From positions 23,275 through 87,274 of the forward strand of contig NZ_JAHBBH010000011.1 of the NCBI RefSeq assembly GCF_019331735.1: a stretch of DNA of 64,000 nucleotides, written 5' to 3'. The notes below the pieces were generated by a model that saw only the letters and a list, made by a program, of their open reading frames with translations, did no database searches and was not told the origin of the DNA. Shown here piece after piece: positions 42,755 through 51,849 of the stretch; position 1 is the first letter of the stretch, and each line of letters begins with the position of its first letter. Source of the DNA: Bifidobacterium miconis (lineage in GTDB: Bacteria > Actinomycetota > Actinomycetes > Actinomycetales > Bifidobacteriaceae). Position numbers and translations under genes: made by a program.

Positions 42755-44350
42755 ATGGGCCGTATGGGAGATGCGGTGCAGGATGATGGTCCGCGCGATC
42801 AAGAAGACCAAGCGGCCCATGTCGGGACGCGAAACGGAGCCGCACGGCGCAACAGCCGGATCGACGATGATGCTCGGCTTGCTGCAGCTGATCATCGTTC
42901 CGCCGCTGACGTTTCCGGAAATTCCGCCCGCCCCGCCCATGCGCGCCACGCGGTGCATCGTCGTCGCACGACGACCATCGCGTCGCCGATTCTGCCGCTG
43001 ATCGTGCTGGCCGTCGCGCTGATGTGCGCAATCGGTTGGGCGATCGCAGGTCAGGCTCAGCGCAACGGCTGGTTCGGTCTTGACGACCGGCAGACGCAGG
43101 CACAGTCATCCGCGCAGCAGCAGGCATCGCCGAACGGCGACGCGACCGACACCAACAACGCAGCCGGAGCAAGCGCGCTCAACAAGTCCGAATCCGCACC
43201 CAAGCCCGCCGCCGAACATCACGGCAACTCGCCCGACTGCCCGGATACGGACTGCATCTCCATCCTCGTCAACGGCGACCTGCTGTTCCATGCCGGACTG
43301 TGGAACCAGTTCGCGGTCAACCCGACCGCCACCGACGGCACTGCGTTCGACTTCACGAACCTATTCGAGCCGATGCGCAAGTACATCGACGCGTCCGACA
43401 TCGCGATCTGCGAATTCGAAACGCCCGTCGCGCAACGCGGCGGCCCGTACTCCGCCTACCCGATCTTCAACATTCCGCCCGAAGTCGCCGACGCGGCGGC
43501 GCACGTCGGCTACCGCGCCTGCACGCACGCCACCAACCATTCGTGGGATCAGGGCGCGGCCGGCATCGCCCGTCTGTGGGACACGCTCGAGGCCGACGGC
43601 ATCGCGCAAACCGGTTCGTATAAGACCGAGGCCGACTCGACCAAGCCGCTTGTCATCGACTCGCCGACCGGCGGCGGCAAACTCGGCCTCGTCACCGGCA
43701 CCGTCTCGCTCAACGGCATGACCGCCGATCAGGACTGGCAGGTCGACCGGCTGCGCGAAAGCGGCGACCCGCATCACCAGTCCGATATCGACCGCGCCGT
43801 CGCCAAAGCCAAGGCCGCGCGCGAACAGGGCGCCGACGTGGTCGCCGTCGCCATGCACTCCGTGCAGGAATACCTCGACTACGCTGATTCGTGGCAGGTC
43901 TCCGAAGCGCACGAGCTCGCCGACACGGGCGCGTTCGACGTGATCTACGGCGCCGGCTGCCATTGTGCGCAGCCGATCGAAAACTATAACGGCACGTGGA
44001 TCGTCTACGGTCTCGGCAACGCCGTCACCGAATCCGCCGGGCCCGACACGATCGTCAACAATCAGGGCGTCACCGCACGCATCCAATTCGCCGGCAAAAA
44101 GGGCCAATCCGGCACATGGCGTGTCTCCCGCATCGACTGGACGCCCAGCGCCAACGAGACGCGCGGCAAATACCAGTGGTGTTCGCTCGCCTCCGACCAC
44201 CCCGACGGCACCTGTTGGAACGAGACGCAGGACGCGGCCGTGCGCGAGCGTATTGCGAACGTGATCTATTCGATGGGCGCGGATCGCAACGTCGTGCGCG
44301 AATGGAACATCACCGCCGAACAGGCCGCGCGACAGCGGCCCAGCAAGTAA
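42755..44350 (+). CDS. CapA-family (PGA_cap) metallophosphoesterase-like membrane protein
   Basis: The protein has about 531 aa. A disordered N-terminus of about 75 residues precedes one membrane helix (TTTIASPILPLIVLAVALMCAIGWAIAG) and a Gln/Asn/Ala-rich spacer. The extracellular CapA domain follows: ISILVNGDLLFHAGLWN with the metal-binding GD, SDIAICEFETPVAQRGGPYSAYPIFNIPPEVADAA with the E-x-P motif, CTHATNHSWDQGAAGI with the NH motif, VAVAMHSVQEYLDYAD and IYGAGCHCAQPIENYNGTWIVYGLGNAV. The family includes the poly-gamma-glutamate capsule protein CapA; here the natural substrate is unknown. The ATG at 42755 is chosen for the GATGAGG 6 bp upstream; the in-frame ATG at 42722 is the alternative. 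Confidence 0.85.
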   Translation: MGRMGDAVQDDGPRDQEDQAAHVGTRNGAARRNSRIDDDARLAAADHRSAADVSGNSARPAHARHAVHRRRTTTIASPILPLIVLAVALMCAIGWAIAGQAQRNGWFGLDDRQTQAQSSAQQQASPNGDATDTNNAAGASALNKSESAPKPAAEHHGNSPDCPDTDCISILVNGDLLFHAGLWNQFAVNPTATDGTAFDFTNLFEPMRKYIDASDIAICEFETPVAQRGGPYSAYPIFNIPPEVADAAAHVGYRACTHATNHSWDQGAAGIARLWDTLEADGIAQTGSYKTEADSTKPLVIDSPTGGGKLGLVTGTVSLNGMTADQDWQVDRLRESGDPHHQSDIDRAVAKAKAAREQGADVVAVAMHSVQEYLDYADSWQVSEAHELADTGAFDVIYGAGCHCAQPIENYNGTWIVYGLGNAVTESAGPDTIVNNQGVTARIQFAGKKGQSGTWRVSRIDWTPSANETRGKYQWCSLASDHPDGTCWNETQDAAVRERIANVIYSMGADRNVVREWNITAEQAARQRPSK

Positions 44351-44361
44351 ACTGAGCCGAT

Positions 44362-45009
44362 ATGCAGACGATGCACACCATTCTGAACGTTGCCGACGCG
44401 CCCGCGCACGACTCGTTCGTCGAGAAAAAGTCCGAATTCATCGGCGACGCGTGCCACATCGACTCGCTCGACGAGGCGCTCGCGTTCGTCGAAACGATCC
44501 GCGAGCAGCATCCGAAGTCGCGTCATGTCGCGTATGCGGCGGTGTGCGGCGGTTCGGACGGGCGTCTGGTCGAACGGATGAGCGACGACGGCGAGCCGTC
44601 CGGCACGGCCGGCAAGCCGATTCTCGACGTGCTGCGGCAGAACAATCTGACCGACAGTGTGGTCGCGGTGACCCGCTATTTCGGCGGGATTCTGCTCGGT
44701 TCGGGCGGCCTGATCCGCGCATATTCGACCGGCGCGTCGATCGCGGTCAAGGCGGCGAAGCTGGCACGGATCGTGCCGTGCGCGCGCTACGCGGTGTGGC
44801 TCGAGTATCCGCAGCTCGCCCAGTTCCAGCGTCTGCTCGCCGACTGCGACGGGCTGGCCGACGACGAGCAGTACACGGATCGCGTGACGCTGCGCGCCGC
44901 GCTGCCGACCGACCGCGCGGCCGATTTCGAGGCGCGCGTGCGGGAGACGTTCAACGCGACGATCACGCCGGAACCGTTGGACACGGTGAACCGGCCGGTC
45001 GCGCTGTAG
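44362..45009 (+). CDS. YigZ/IMPACT-family protein (UPF0029)
   Basis: A 215-aa protein. The IMPACT N-terminal domain is clear: DSFVEKKSEFIGDACHIDSLDEALAFVETIREQHPKSRHVAYAAVCG, SDDGEPSGTAGKPILDVLRQNNLTDSVVAVTRYFGGILLGSGGLIRAY. The smaller C-terminal ferredoxin-like domain (DUF1949) follows. Bacterial YigZ proteins are linked to translation and nucleic-acid binding, but no firm reaction is known. The start ATG at 44362 is 11 bp after the capA stop, so the two may share a transcript. Confidence 0.93.
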   Translation: MQTMHTILNVADAPAHDSFVEKKSEFIGDACHIDSLDEALAFVETIREQHPKSRHVAYAAVCGGSDGRLVERMSDDGEPSGTAGKPILDVLRQNNLTDSVVAVTRYFGGILLGSGGLIRAYSTGASIAVKAAKLARIVPCARYAVWLEYPQLAQFQRLLADCDGLADDEQYTDRVTLRAALPTDRAADFEARVRETFNATITPEPLDTVNRPVAL

Positions 45010-45110
45010 CGGTCGCGTGAGAGCGGTCGCGTCTGCGATGATTCGCGTGACGGCGGCCGCTCGATAACGGCCGTGCGGCGGGGGAGCGGCCACGGGCTAT
45101 GCTGGTACGC

Positions 45111-45797
45111 ATGACCGATGAGAACGAAACCGCGCAGGCCGCCGGGCAGCCGATCGACCAGACCGCCGATCAGACGGCCCGGTCCGACCGGCAGCACGCC
45201 GTGCCGGACGACTTCGAACCGCTGACCGCCACGTACGAGCGCCTGCGCCATTCCTCCGATCCGGACGAGCTGTCCGAGTTCGCGCGCCGACCGTTGCCGG
45301 ACAAGTCGGACCAGGCGGCGTTCTCGCGCGCGACCGCACTGCTTGAGGCCGTGGCCGGCAATGCGCACACGCCGGTCGAGGATCGCATCATGCTCGCCGA
45401 AACGATGCCGTTCCCGAACGTGCTGGTCAAGCTGTCGGTCGACGCGGACGCCAACGTACGCAAGGCCGTGGCGGCCAATACGGACGACAAGAACTGGCTG
45501 GTCGGCCGGCTGACGAAGGATCCGGTGCCCGAAGTGCGCGACGTCGCGCTGCGCAACAAGCGCACGTCGTGGAAGATGCGGCTCGAAGGTGCCCAGAATC
45601 CGGACGTCGATGCGGAAACGCTTGATTTTCTGAGCCGGTTCGGCGTGGAGAGCGAACAGGGAGCGCCCGCCGTGCTCACGTCGATGGTGCGCCGTGCGGT
45701 GGCGCTCAATCCGAACACGGCCCCGGAGACATTGGAACGGCTGGCGAACGATCCGGATCCGGTGGTGGCGAAGGCCGCGGCGAAGCGTCGCGGCTGA
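45111..45797 (+). CDS. Variant leucine-rich/HEAT-like repeat protein
   Basis: A 228-aa soluble protein. After an acidic N-terminus, helical repeats appear: LRHSSDPDELSEFARRPLPDKSD, MLAETMPFPNVLVKLSVDADANVRKAVAANTDDKNWLVGRLTKDPVPEVRDVALRNKRT and VALNPNTAPETLERLANDPDPVVAKAAAKRRG. The recurring pattern NPxxPxxxLxxLAxDPDxxVRxAVAxN is that of variant leucine-rich-repeat (LRV) proteins, also found at the end of the FHA protein in this window. These probably bind proteins. The ATG at 45111 lies 7 nt after TATGCT (45098-45103), a leaderless arrangement. Confidence 0.85.
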   Translation: MTDENETAQAAGQPIDQTADQTARSDRQHAVPDDFEPLTATYERLRHSSDPDELSEFARRPLPDKSDQAAFSRATALLEAVAGNAHTPVEDRIMLAETMPFPNVLVKLSVDADANVRKAVAANTDDKNWLVGRLTKDPVPEVRDVALRNKRTSWKMRLEGAQNPDVDAETLDFLSRFGVESEQGAPAVLTSMVRRAVALNPNTAPETLERLANDPDPVVAKAAAKRRG

Positions 45798-45922
45798 CTG
45801 CAAACGCTGGCATCCGATGCCCGCCCAAGCAGGAAAAGTGAAGGTTAACATTCCCGAACGCGCGACTTTTTGCGCGTTTTGCCGAGCGTGGCGGCCCATG
45901 CCAAGTCATACACTATGGAAGT

Positions 45923-48088
45923 ATGACAGAGAGAACCGAAAGTGCCGAACGTCTGGCGCGTCCGCTGATCCGTCTTGCAAAGCTTGTCGGCGTGGCCACG
46001 AGCTACGTCGGCATGTCGAACGACTACCACGAGATCGAGGATGATGTCCTTGTGGCAGTGCTCGCCGCCCTGGGCATCGCAGCCTCCACCGACGAGGCCA
46101 TCGACGACTCCATCAAGCGCGTGCTGGACGAGCGCCGCACCCGCCTCGTGCCGCCCACCGTGCTGCACGTCGTCGGCAAGCGCGACTCCGTGCTCGTCAA
46201 CACGCCGATCCTGACCGTGCCGTCCGCAAGCATCACGCTCGAAAACGGCGAAGCGTACGCCGGCAAGATCGAAGTCGGCGCCGGCGACGGATCGCAGGCA
46301 TACGTCATCAACGACGAATTCATCGCCACCGCGTCCGTCCAGCTGCCCGAAGACCTGCCCGCCGGCTATCACACGCTGCACGTCACCGTCGGCAAGCGCA
46401 CGCAGGACGCCGTGCTCATCAGCGCGCCCGAACGCGTCCCGCTGCTCGACGAGATGAAGTCCGGCCACCTGTGGGGCTGGATGGCCCAGCTGTATTCGAT
46501 CCGCTCCGCCGGATCGTGGGGCGTGGGCGACTATGAAGACCTCAAGAACATGCTCGTCGGCGCGAAGAAGAAAACCGGTTCCGACTTCATCCTCGTCAAC
46601 CCGCTGCACGCGGGCGAGCCGGTCTCCCCGCTCACCCCGTCGCCGTACCTGCCGGTGTCGCGCCGCTTCGTCAACTTCACGTACATCCGTCCCGAGGCGA
46701 TCGAGGAATTCGGTCTGCTGAGCGACGAGCAGACCGCGCAGGTCAACGAACTGCGCTCGCAGGTCGAGCCGCTCAACGGCGACTCGCAGCTCATCGACCG
46801 CGACGCCATGTGGCGCGCCAAGATGGGCGCGCTATGGCTCATCTTCAAGGCCGGCCGCGGCCAGGAGCGCCAGGCCGCGTTCGACGCGTACAAGGCCGAG
46901 CAGGGCGACGAGCTGGAAGCCTACGCCACGTGGTGCCTGTGCTACGACAAGTGGGGCGCACCGACCGGCGAGGACGGCAACTGGGAGAAGGCGTACACCA
47001 AGGATTCGCCCGAAGTCCAGGCGCTGCGCGAGCAGTACCCGGACACGCTCGACTTCTACCGCTGGATGGAGTGGGTCGCCGTCGACCAGCTTGAGGACGC
47101 GCAGCGCGCGGCCCGCGACGCCGGTATGCGCATCGGCGTGATGTCCGACATGGCCGTGGGCGTGCACCCGCTCGGCGCCGACGTGTGGTGGTATCCGGAG
47201 CGCTTCGCCAAGGGCGCGACCGTGGGCGCCCCGCCGGACATGTTCAACCAGCAGGGCCAGGACTGGAGCCAGCCGCCGCTGAGCCCGATCGATCTGGAAC
47301 GCACCGGCTACCGCACGTACCGCGACATGGTGCACGGCATGTTCGCCAAGGCTGGCGCGGTGCGCATCGACCATATCCTCGGCCTGTTCCGCCTGTGGTG
47401 GATCCCGGCCGGCAAGCCCGCGACCGACGGCACGTACGTGCACTACGACGCGAACGTGATGCTCGGCATCCTCGCGCTCGAGGCGTCGCGCGTCGACGGC
47501 GTGGTCGTCGGCGAGGATCTCGGCGTGGTGCCCGATTACGTGGCCGACTCGCTGTCCGCGCACGGCATTCTCGGCTGCGCGGTCGAATGGTTCGAGCAGT
47601 TCGAAGGCAAGTTCCGCGCGCCCGCCGATTGGCGTCCGTACGCGCTCGCCTCGGTGAACACGCACGATCTGCCGCCGGTGGCCGGCTACCTCGAGTACGA
47701 GCACGTCAAGCTGCGCGAGCAGCTCGGCCTGCTGACCGGCCCGAAGGAGGACTTCGAACGTTCCGCGCAGGCCGAGCACCGCGCGATGATGAAGATGCTG
47801 GTCGACAACGGCTATCTGGACGAGTCGCTGCTGGCCGACGAGCAGGCCAACGAGTGGAAGATCATTCAGGCCATGTACCGCGCGCTGCAGGATTCGCCGT
47901 GCAAGCTGCTGGCCGCGTCGATCACCGACGCCGTCGGCGAGAAGCGCGCGCAGAACCAGCCGGGCACCAACAACGAGTATCCGAACTGGCGCATTCCGTT
48001 GGCCGACGAGCATCTCAACGTCGTGCCGCTGGAGGAGCTGTTCGACAACAGCAAGCTGCAGCAGCTCGCCGCGATCATGAACGACTGA
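45923..48088 (+). CDS. malQ: 4-alpha-glucanotransferase (amylomaltase)
   Basis: The 721-aa cytosolic GH77 enzyme transfers alpha-1,4-glucan segments between maltodextrins and releases glucose. An N-terminal extension typical of the actinobacterial/enterobacterial MalQ type (about 1-170) precedes the barrel. GH77 landmarks are GSWGVGDYEDLKNM, FILVNPLHAGEPVSPLTPSPYLPVSRRFVNFTYIRPEAI, GVHPLGADVWWYPERFAKGATVGAPPDMFNQQGQDW, AVRIDHILGLFRLWWIP (nucleophile Asp), VVGEDLGVVPDYV (acid/base Glu) and SVNTHDLPPVAGY (stabilising Asp). The ATG at 45923 lies 8 nt after TACACT (45909-45914), a leaderless arrangement. Confidence 0.97.
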   Translation: MTERTESAERLARPLIRLAKLVGVATSYVGMSNDYHEIEDDVLVAVLAALGIAASTDEAIDDSIKRVLDERRTRLVPPTVLHVVGKRDSVLVNTPILTVPSASITLENGEAYAGKIEVGAGDGSQAYVINDEFIATASVQLPEDLPAGYHTLHVTVGKRTQDAVLISAPERVPLLDEMKSGHLWGWMAQLYSIRSAGSWGVGDYEDLKNMLVGAKKKTGSDFILVNPLHAGEPVSPLTPSPYLPVSRRFVNFTYIRPEAIEEFGLLSDEQTAQVNELRSQVEPLNGDSQLIDRDAMWRAKMGALWLIFKAGRGQERQAAFDAYKAEQGDELEAYATWCLCYDKWGAPTGEDGNWEKAYTKDSPEVQALREQYPDTLDFYRWMEWVAVDQLEDAQRAARDAGMRIGVMSDMAVGVHPLGADVWWYPERFAKGATVGAPPDMFNQQGQDWSQPPLSPIDLERTGYRTYRDMVHGMFAKAGAVRIDHILGLFRLWWIPAGKPATDGTYVHYDANVMLGILALEASRVDGVVVGEDLGVVPDYVADSLSAHGILGCAVEWFEQFEGKFRAPADWRPYALASVNTHDLPPVAGYLEYEHVKLREQLGLLTGPKEDFERSAQAEHRAMMKMLVDNGYLDESLLADEQANEWKIIQAMYRALQDSPCKLLAASITDAVGEKRAQNQPGTNNEYPNWRIPLADEHLNVVPLEELFDNSKLQQLAAIMND

Positions 48089-48148
48089 TCGGGCAGTTGA
48101 TCGGCGATCGATCGGGTGACCGAACCGAGCGTCGCGTCGCGGATGTGA

Positions 48149-48183
48149 GGGGCGGCCGGAAACTTCGCGTTTCCGGCCGCCCC
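48149..48183 (+). terminator. Terminator of malQ
   Basis: A perfect 15-bp stem (48149-48163 with 48169-48183) has a 5-nt loop. The T tail is weak (TTC). The 276 bp from here to rplM hold the rplM promoter and leader; nothing else is seen. Confidence 0.85.
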
Positions 48184-48459
48184 TTCAGCTGTTCCGGTGC
48201 ATCATTGCGAACGCGATTCCGGACTCCCGGCGGGCGGACGATGCGCCCGACACGCCCGGAAAAATGTCAAGGCCGGCGATACACTAGTAGATTGTTGTGT
48301 TTCCCTAAGGGGTCCTTCAAAGCGCTTTCCCACTCGCCATCGAGGACTTTCAGGGAGCCCACGGATAATGAGGTCGAAGCTCTCGTCGCGCGTGCCCTAA
48401 CCAAGTGCGCCGTCGGGCGGCGGAAACCCGGAACACAATAGTCAAGAAAAGGTACACCA

Positions 48460-48909
48460 GTGAAAACTTTCACTCCGAAGCCAGCTGATCTGACTCACGA
48501 CTGGTACATCATCGACGCGACCGACGTCGTGCTCGGCCGTCTGGCCACTCAGGCCGCCGTGCTGCTGCGCGGCAAGAACAAGCCGACCTTCGCGCCGCAC
48601 GCCGATTCCGGCAACCACGTCATCATCATCAACGCCGACAAGATCGCTCTGACCGGCAACAAGATGGGCAAGGAACTCTACTCGCACTCCGGTCGCCCGG
48701 GCGGCCTGCGTCGCGATTCCTACGCCGAGCTGCTGGCCAACAAGCCGGAGCGCATCATCCTGTCCGCCGTCAAGGGCATGCTGCCGAAGAACCGTCTGTC
48801 CAAGGTGCAGCTGGATCGTCTCCACATCTACCGTGGCGCCGAGCACCCGCACACCCCGCAGACTCCGCAGGTCTTCGAGATCGCTCAGGTCTCGCAGCAG
48901 GCCAAGTGA
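48460..48909 (+). CDS. rplM: 50S ribosomal protein L13
   Basis: The 149-aa protein begins [68 protein letters not shown] and ends with the [27 protein letters not shown] segment, all typical of L13. The start codon is GTG at 48460, with AAAAGG upstream. It is followed 21 bp later by rpsI, the universal L13-S9 pair. Confidence 0.98.
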   Translation: MKTFTPKPADLTHDWYIIDATDVVLGRLATQAAVLLRGKNKPTFAPHADSGNHVIIINADKIALTGNKMGKELYSHSGRPGGLRRDSYAELLANKPERIILSAVKGMLPKNRLSKVQLDRLHIYRGAEHPHTPQTPQVFEIAQVSQQAK

Positions 48910-48930
48910 ACCGAAGGGAGATAGAGAATC

Positions 48931-49422
48931 ATGGCTGAAAACACCAACGACTCCGCGGTTCAGGCAACCGAAGAGGAGCTCACCTCGTACACCACCGAGA
49001 CCAACGCTGGCGCTGGCACCGGTACTTCCGCGATCGCTCCGGGCTACGGCACCGGCCGTCGCAAGGAAGCCGTCGCCCGTGTTCGCCTGATCCCGGGCAC
49101 CGGCAAGTGGACCGTCAACGGCCGCACCCTGGAGGAGTACTTCCCGTCCAAGCTGCAGCAGCGTGAGGTCAACTCCCCGATCGTCCTGCTCAAGCTCGAA
49201 GGCAAGTTCGACGTCGTCGTCCTCGTCGACGGCGGTGGCACCACCGGCCAGGCCGGCGCCATCCGTCTCGGCGTGGCCCGCGCCCTGAACTCCATCGACC
49301 GCGACGCGAACCGTGCCGCCCTGAAGAAGGCCGGCATGCTGACCCGCGACGCCCGCGTCGTCGAGCGCAAGAAGGCCGGTCTGCACAAGGCTCGCCGCGC
49401 TCCGCAGTTCTCGAAGCGTTAA
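48931..49422 (+). CDS. rpsI: 30S ribosomal protein S9
   Basis: The 163-aa protein has an actinobacterial N-terminal extension of about 35 residues. The S9 core follows: [51 protein letters not shown] and the conserved C-terminus [25 protein letters not shown], whose last residues contact P-site tRNA. GAAGGGAGA precedes the ATG. It ends at the terminator 49448-49500. Confidence 0.98.
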   Translation: MAENTNDSAVQATEEELTSYTTETNAGAGTGTSAIAPGYGTGRRKEAVARVRLIPGTGKWTVNGRTLEEYFPSKLQQREVNSPIVLLKLEGKFDVVVLVDGGGTTGQAGAIRLGVARALNSIDRDANRAALKKAGMLTRDARVVERKKAGLHKARRAPQFSKR

Positions 49423-49447
49423 GCCTTCGCGGCTCTGCCGCATATGC

Positions 49448-49500
49448 GAAAGCCCCTCGCTCCGTTCGGTTGCTTCAACCGTTCGGGTCGAGGGGCTTTC
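49448..49500. terminator. Terminator of rplM-rpsI
   Basis: GAAAGCCCCTCG (49448-49459) pairs perfectly with CGAGGGGCTTTC (49489-49500), followed by CTTATT. It may serve both this operon and the convergent esterase gene. Between 49501 and 49737 no gene or clear signal is seen apart from short GTTCTCGATTC-like repeats. Confidence 0.88.
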
Positions 49501-49737
49501 CTTATTCCCCGTGTTGCAGGTTCTCGATTCCCCGTATTGCAGGTTCTCGGGATGCTGTTCCACCTCGCGCCGGGGAGGGGTATGGATGTTCCGGGAGAAA
49601 CGGCTTAGCGTCCGGTTTCTGCCGCTGGTTGGCGGTTTTCGGTCACTACAAGCCTCGTTAACGGGCGAAAACTGCCACTGCATGGAAGAAACCGGTCACT
49701 GGAGCTTCGTCGTAACATCCGGTTTCCCGATTCGTGA

Positions 49738-51798
49738 TCAGACGCGCAGACGGCGCAACAGATCGGCGGCCGTGCGGGCGGTGACGGGGGAGCGCAGATC
49801 GGCGGAGCCGTCGGGGGAGAGCAGACCCAGCATGCATGCCAGACGGATGCTGCGACGGTTCGCAGGAGTGCACACGTTGTCGTACGGGCCGGCCGGCAGC
49901 GGTCCGGCGACATGCTTGGTGAGCCAGACGCGCACGGCCAGGACCAGCATCTCCTCCAGATCGACGGGTTCGCTCGGGTGCAGACTCGGGCGGCCCATCG
50001 TCGATGCGGTTGTCTCAGAAGCTTGCATCGACGCGTGCGATCGTTCGCCATCACTGACAGCGTTGCCAGTGGCGGCGGTACGGTCGCCGTGTTCATCGTC
50101 GCCGTTGCCGTCGCAGCGGCCGCCGTCGTCGGACAGCATGGACGACGGAATCAGCCCGTTCATCAGCGCGCTTTGCAGTTGCGTTGCGTACGGATTGCCC
50201 GCATCGACGTCCGCCAGCCCGCCGTCGTAGTAGTACACCGGCACCAGTCCGGCCACGCTGGTCGCGATCGCGATCGCGTGATCGCGGGTCAGCACGGCGT
50301 CCGCATCGTCGCCGTTCGTCGCGTCGGCCAGCGGATCGTACGGACGCAGGAACTGGTCGACGTGCGTGGAAGTTGCGTCGCTGTCTTCCGACGTATCGAT
50401 CTCGGACGGAGCGGAGGACGACGTTCCGGCCAAGCCCGAGGTCGGTGCCGTCGATTCGGTTGGAGATCCGGCTGCGGCTGACGCGATGGATGCGGCTGAC
50501 GGACGGCGGATCGAAGCCAACGCCGCAGCCGGCTCGTCCGACGGCGACCACGGGCCGAATCCGGCCGTCACGTGCGCGGCCAGATCACGATACGCCCGCG
50601 GCAGCGACGGATCGGAGCATACGTGCGCAATCAGCCGCGCCACCGCTCCGGCCACCAGATACGAGCCGAACTCGTTCGTGTGCGTCACGTCGCCGGGGCG
50701 GAAGTACGGCTTGACGCCCTCCACGCCGATCGCCGTGATGAACGCCATCGACACGCGGTGCAGATCGAGCACCGGCACGTCCAACCGACGTCCCAGCGTG
50801 ATGCAAGCGTTCGCGAAATCAGCCAGCAGATCGGCGTACGTGCCGTCCGGCGTCCACGTGTTGCGTGCCAACGGTGTCACCAGCAGCGGATACGCGCCCG
50901 CGTCGCGCGCCTCGCGCACGAACTGCACCAGCTGGTCCGTATAGCCGCCGTCCGCGCGCAGCAAAGGATCCTTCTGATCGTTGTGGCCGAACTGCAGCAG
51001 CAGAACATCGCCGGCGCGCATCTCCCGCAGCACCGGATCGTAATGGCCGTCGTTACGGAACATGGTCGTGCTCAGGCCGGAGCGCGCATGATTCGCAACC
51101 GCGACGCCCGCGTCCAGAAACGCCGGCAGCGACGCGCCCCAGCCGGTGTGCGACCTGCCGAAGCGGAGCGGCAGATGCGCGGTCGTGTCGGTGACGGTCG
51201 AATCGCCCGCCAGATACAGCGTAGGAACGTTCGCATCACGCACGTCCAACGACGCGACGATCGGCCGCCGCGCGACGACGGTCACGACCAGCAGCCGATG
51301 ATCGACGGACTTGCCGATCGCGTCCGGCACGAACGCGCCGACGTTAGCGACGATGTCCGGCAAGTGGCCGTCGGGCGGCACCGGACCACGGTAGACGAGC
51401 CGCCGCTCCTGCACGTACGCGACGATCGTCTCGTCTATGCCCGCGGTCATGCGAGCCGCGTCCAGCGTGAGCGACAGTCGATAATTGCCGTCGGCCGGCA
51501 CGCGCACGGCGAAGCTGCGCGGAACGGGCGGATCGTCGGAGGAGACGGTCGGTGCGGCTTGCGCATATGGTCGCTGTCCTGACGTATGATCGCCCGGCTC
51601 GAACCCGCCCGCGATCTCCGCGTTCGACAGCGATGGTTCGCACCGGCGCGCACGTTCGCCGAGCCAGCCGTACCCGCGCGTCGCGTCGTATTCGTCGTCG
51701 TCCGCTACGCGAATCATGCTTGCCGACCCATCGCCCGCCATCGTGCGGAGCGCAGTCGGAACCTCCGTCGCCGAAAACGCAAAACCTTGATGGAACAT
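49738..51798 (-). CDS. CE12-type SGNH acetylesterase with SLH-like C-terminal region
   Basis: The 686-aa protein has an N-terminal beta-sandwich-like region (FAVRVPADGNYRLSLTL, about 1-190), then an SGNH/CE12 esterase. The esterase blocks are LYLAGDSTVTD (catalytic Ser, near 195), GWGASLPAFLD, NHARSGLSTTMF, VLLLQFGHNDQKDP and PGDVTHTNEFGSYLVAGAVARLI with the catalytic Asp-x-x-His. CE12 enzymes remove acetyl groups from xylan or rhamnogalacturonan. After a Ser/Ala/Thr-rich linker (about 420-480) the last 200 residues resemble paired S-layer-homology modules (VLTRDHAIAIATSVAGL, GLADVDAGNPYATQLQSALMNGLIP, then VTARTAADLLRRL). There is no signal peptide, so deacetylation is probably cytosolic. 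GGGGAG precedes the ATG. It is the last gene of the leftward unit. Confidence 0.82.
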   Translation of the reverse strand: MFHQGFAFSATEVPTALRTMAGDGSASMIRVADDDEYDATRGYGWLGERARRCEPSLSNAEIAGGFEPGDHTSGQRPYAQAAPTVSSDDPPVPRSFAVRVPADGNYRLSLTLDAARMTAGIDETIVAYVQERRLVYRGPVPPDGHLPDIVANVGAFVPDAIGKSVDHRLLVVTVVARRPIVASLDVRDANVPTLYLAGDSTVTDTTAHLPLRFGRSHTGWGASLPAFLDAGVAVANHARSGLSTTMFRNDGHYDPVLREMRAGDVLLLQFGHNDQKDPLLRADGGYTDQLVQFVREARDAGAYPLLVTPLARNTWTPDGTYADLLADFANACITLGRRLDVPVLDLHRVSMAFITAIGVEGVKPYFRPGDVTHTNEFGSYLVAGAVARLIAHVCSDPSLPRAYRDLAAHVTAGFGPWSPSDEPAAALASIRRPSAASIASAAAGSPTESTAPTSGLAGTSSSAPSEIDTSEDSDATSTHVDQFLRPYDPLADATNGDDADAVLTRDHAIAIATSVAGLVPVYYYDGGLADVDAGNPYATQLQSALMNGLIPSSMLSDDGGRCDGNGDDEHGDRTAATGNAVSDGERSHASMQASETTASTMGRPSLHPSEPVDLEEMLVLAVRVWLTKHVAGPLPAGPYDNVCTPANRRSIRLACMLGLLSPDGSADLRSPVTARTAADLLRRLRV

Positions 51799-51849
51799 GC
51801 CGTTCTCCCCGTTCGCTGTGCTATCTGGTTGTGCTGTCTGTCGGTATGG

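Noticed and set aside
45923..48088. Operon linking malQ with the hemicellulose locus
   Set aside because: malQ has its own leaderless promoter and terminator, and the ribosomal operon lies in between; no ATACGTAT operator is near it.
49511..50230. Open frame of about 240 codons running from the rpsI-esterase gap into the esterase gene (plus strand)
   Set aside because: Most of it lies opposite the esterase, and it has no domain or ribosome site.
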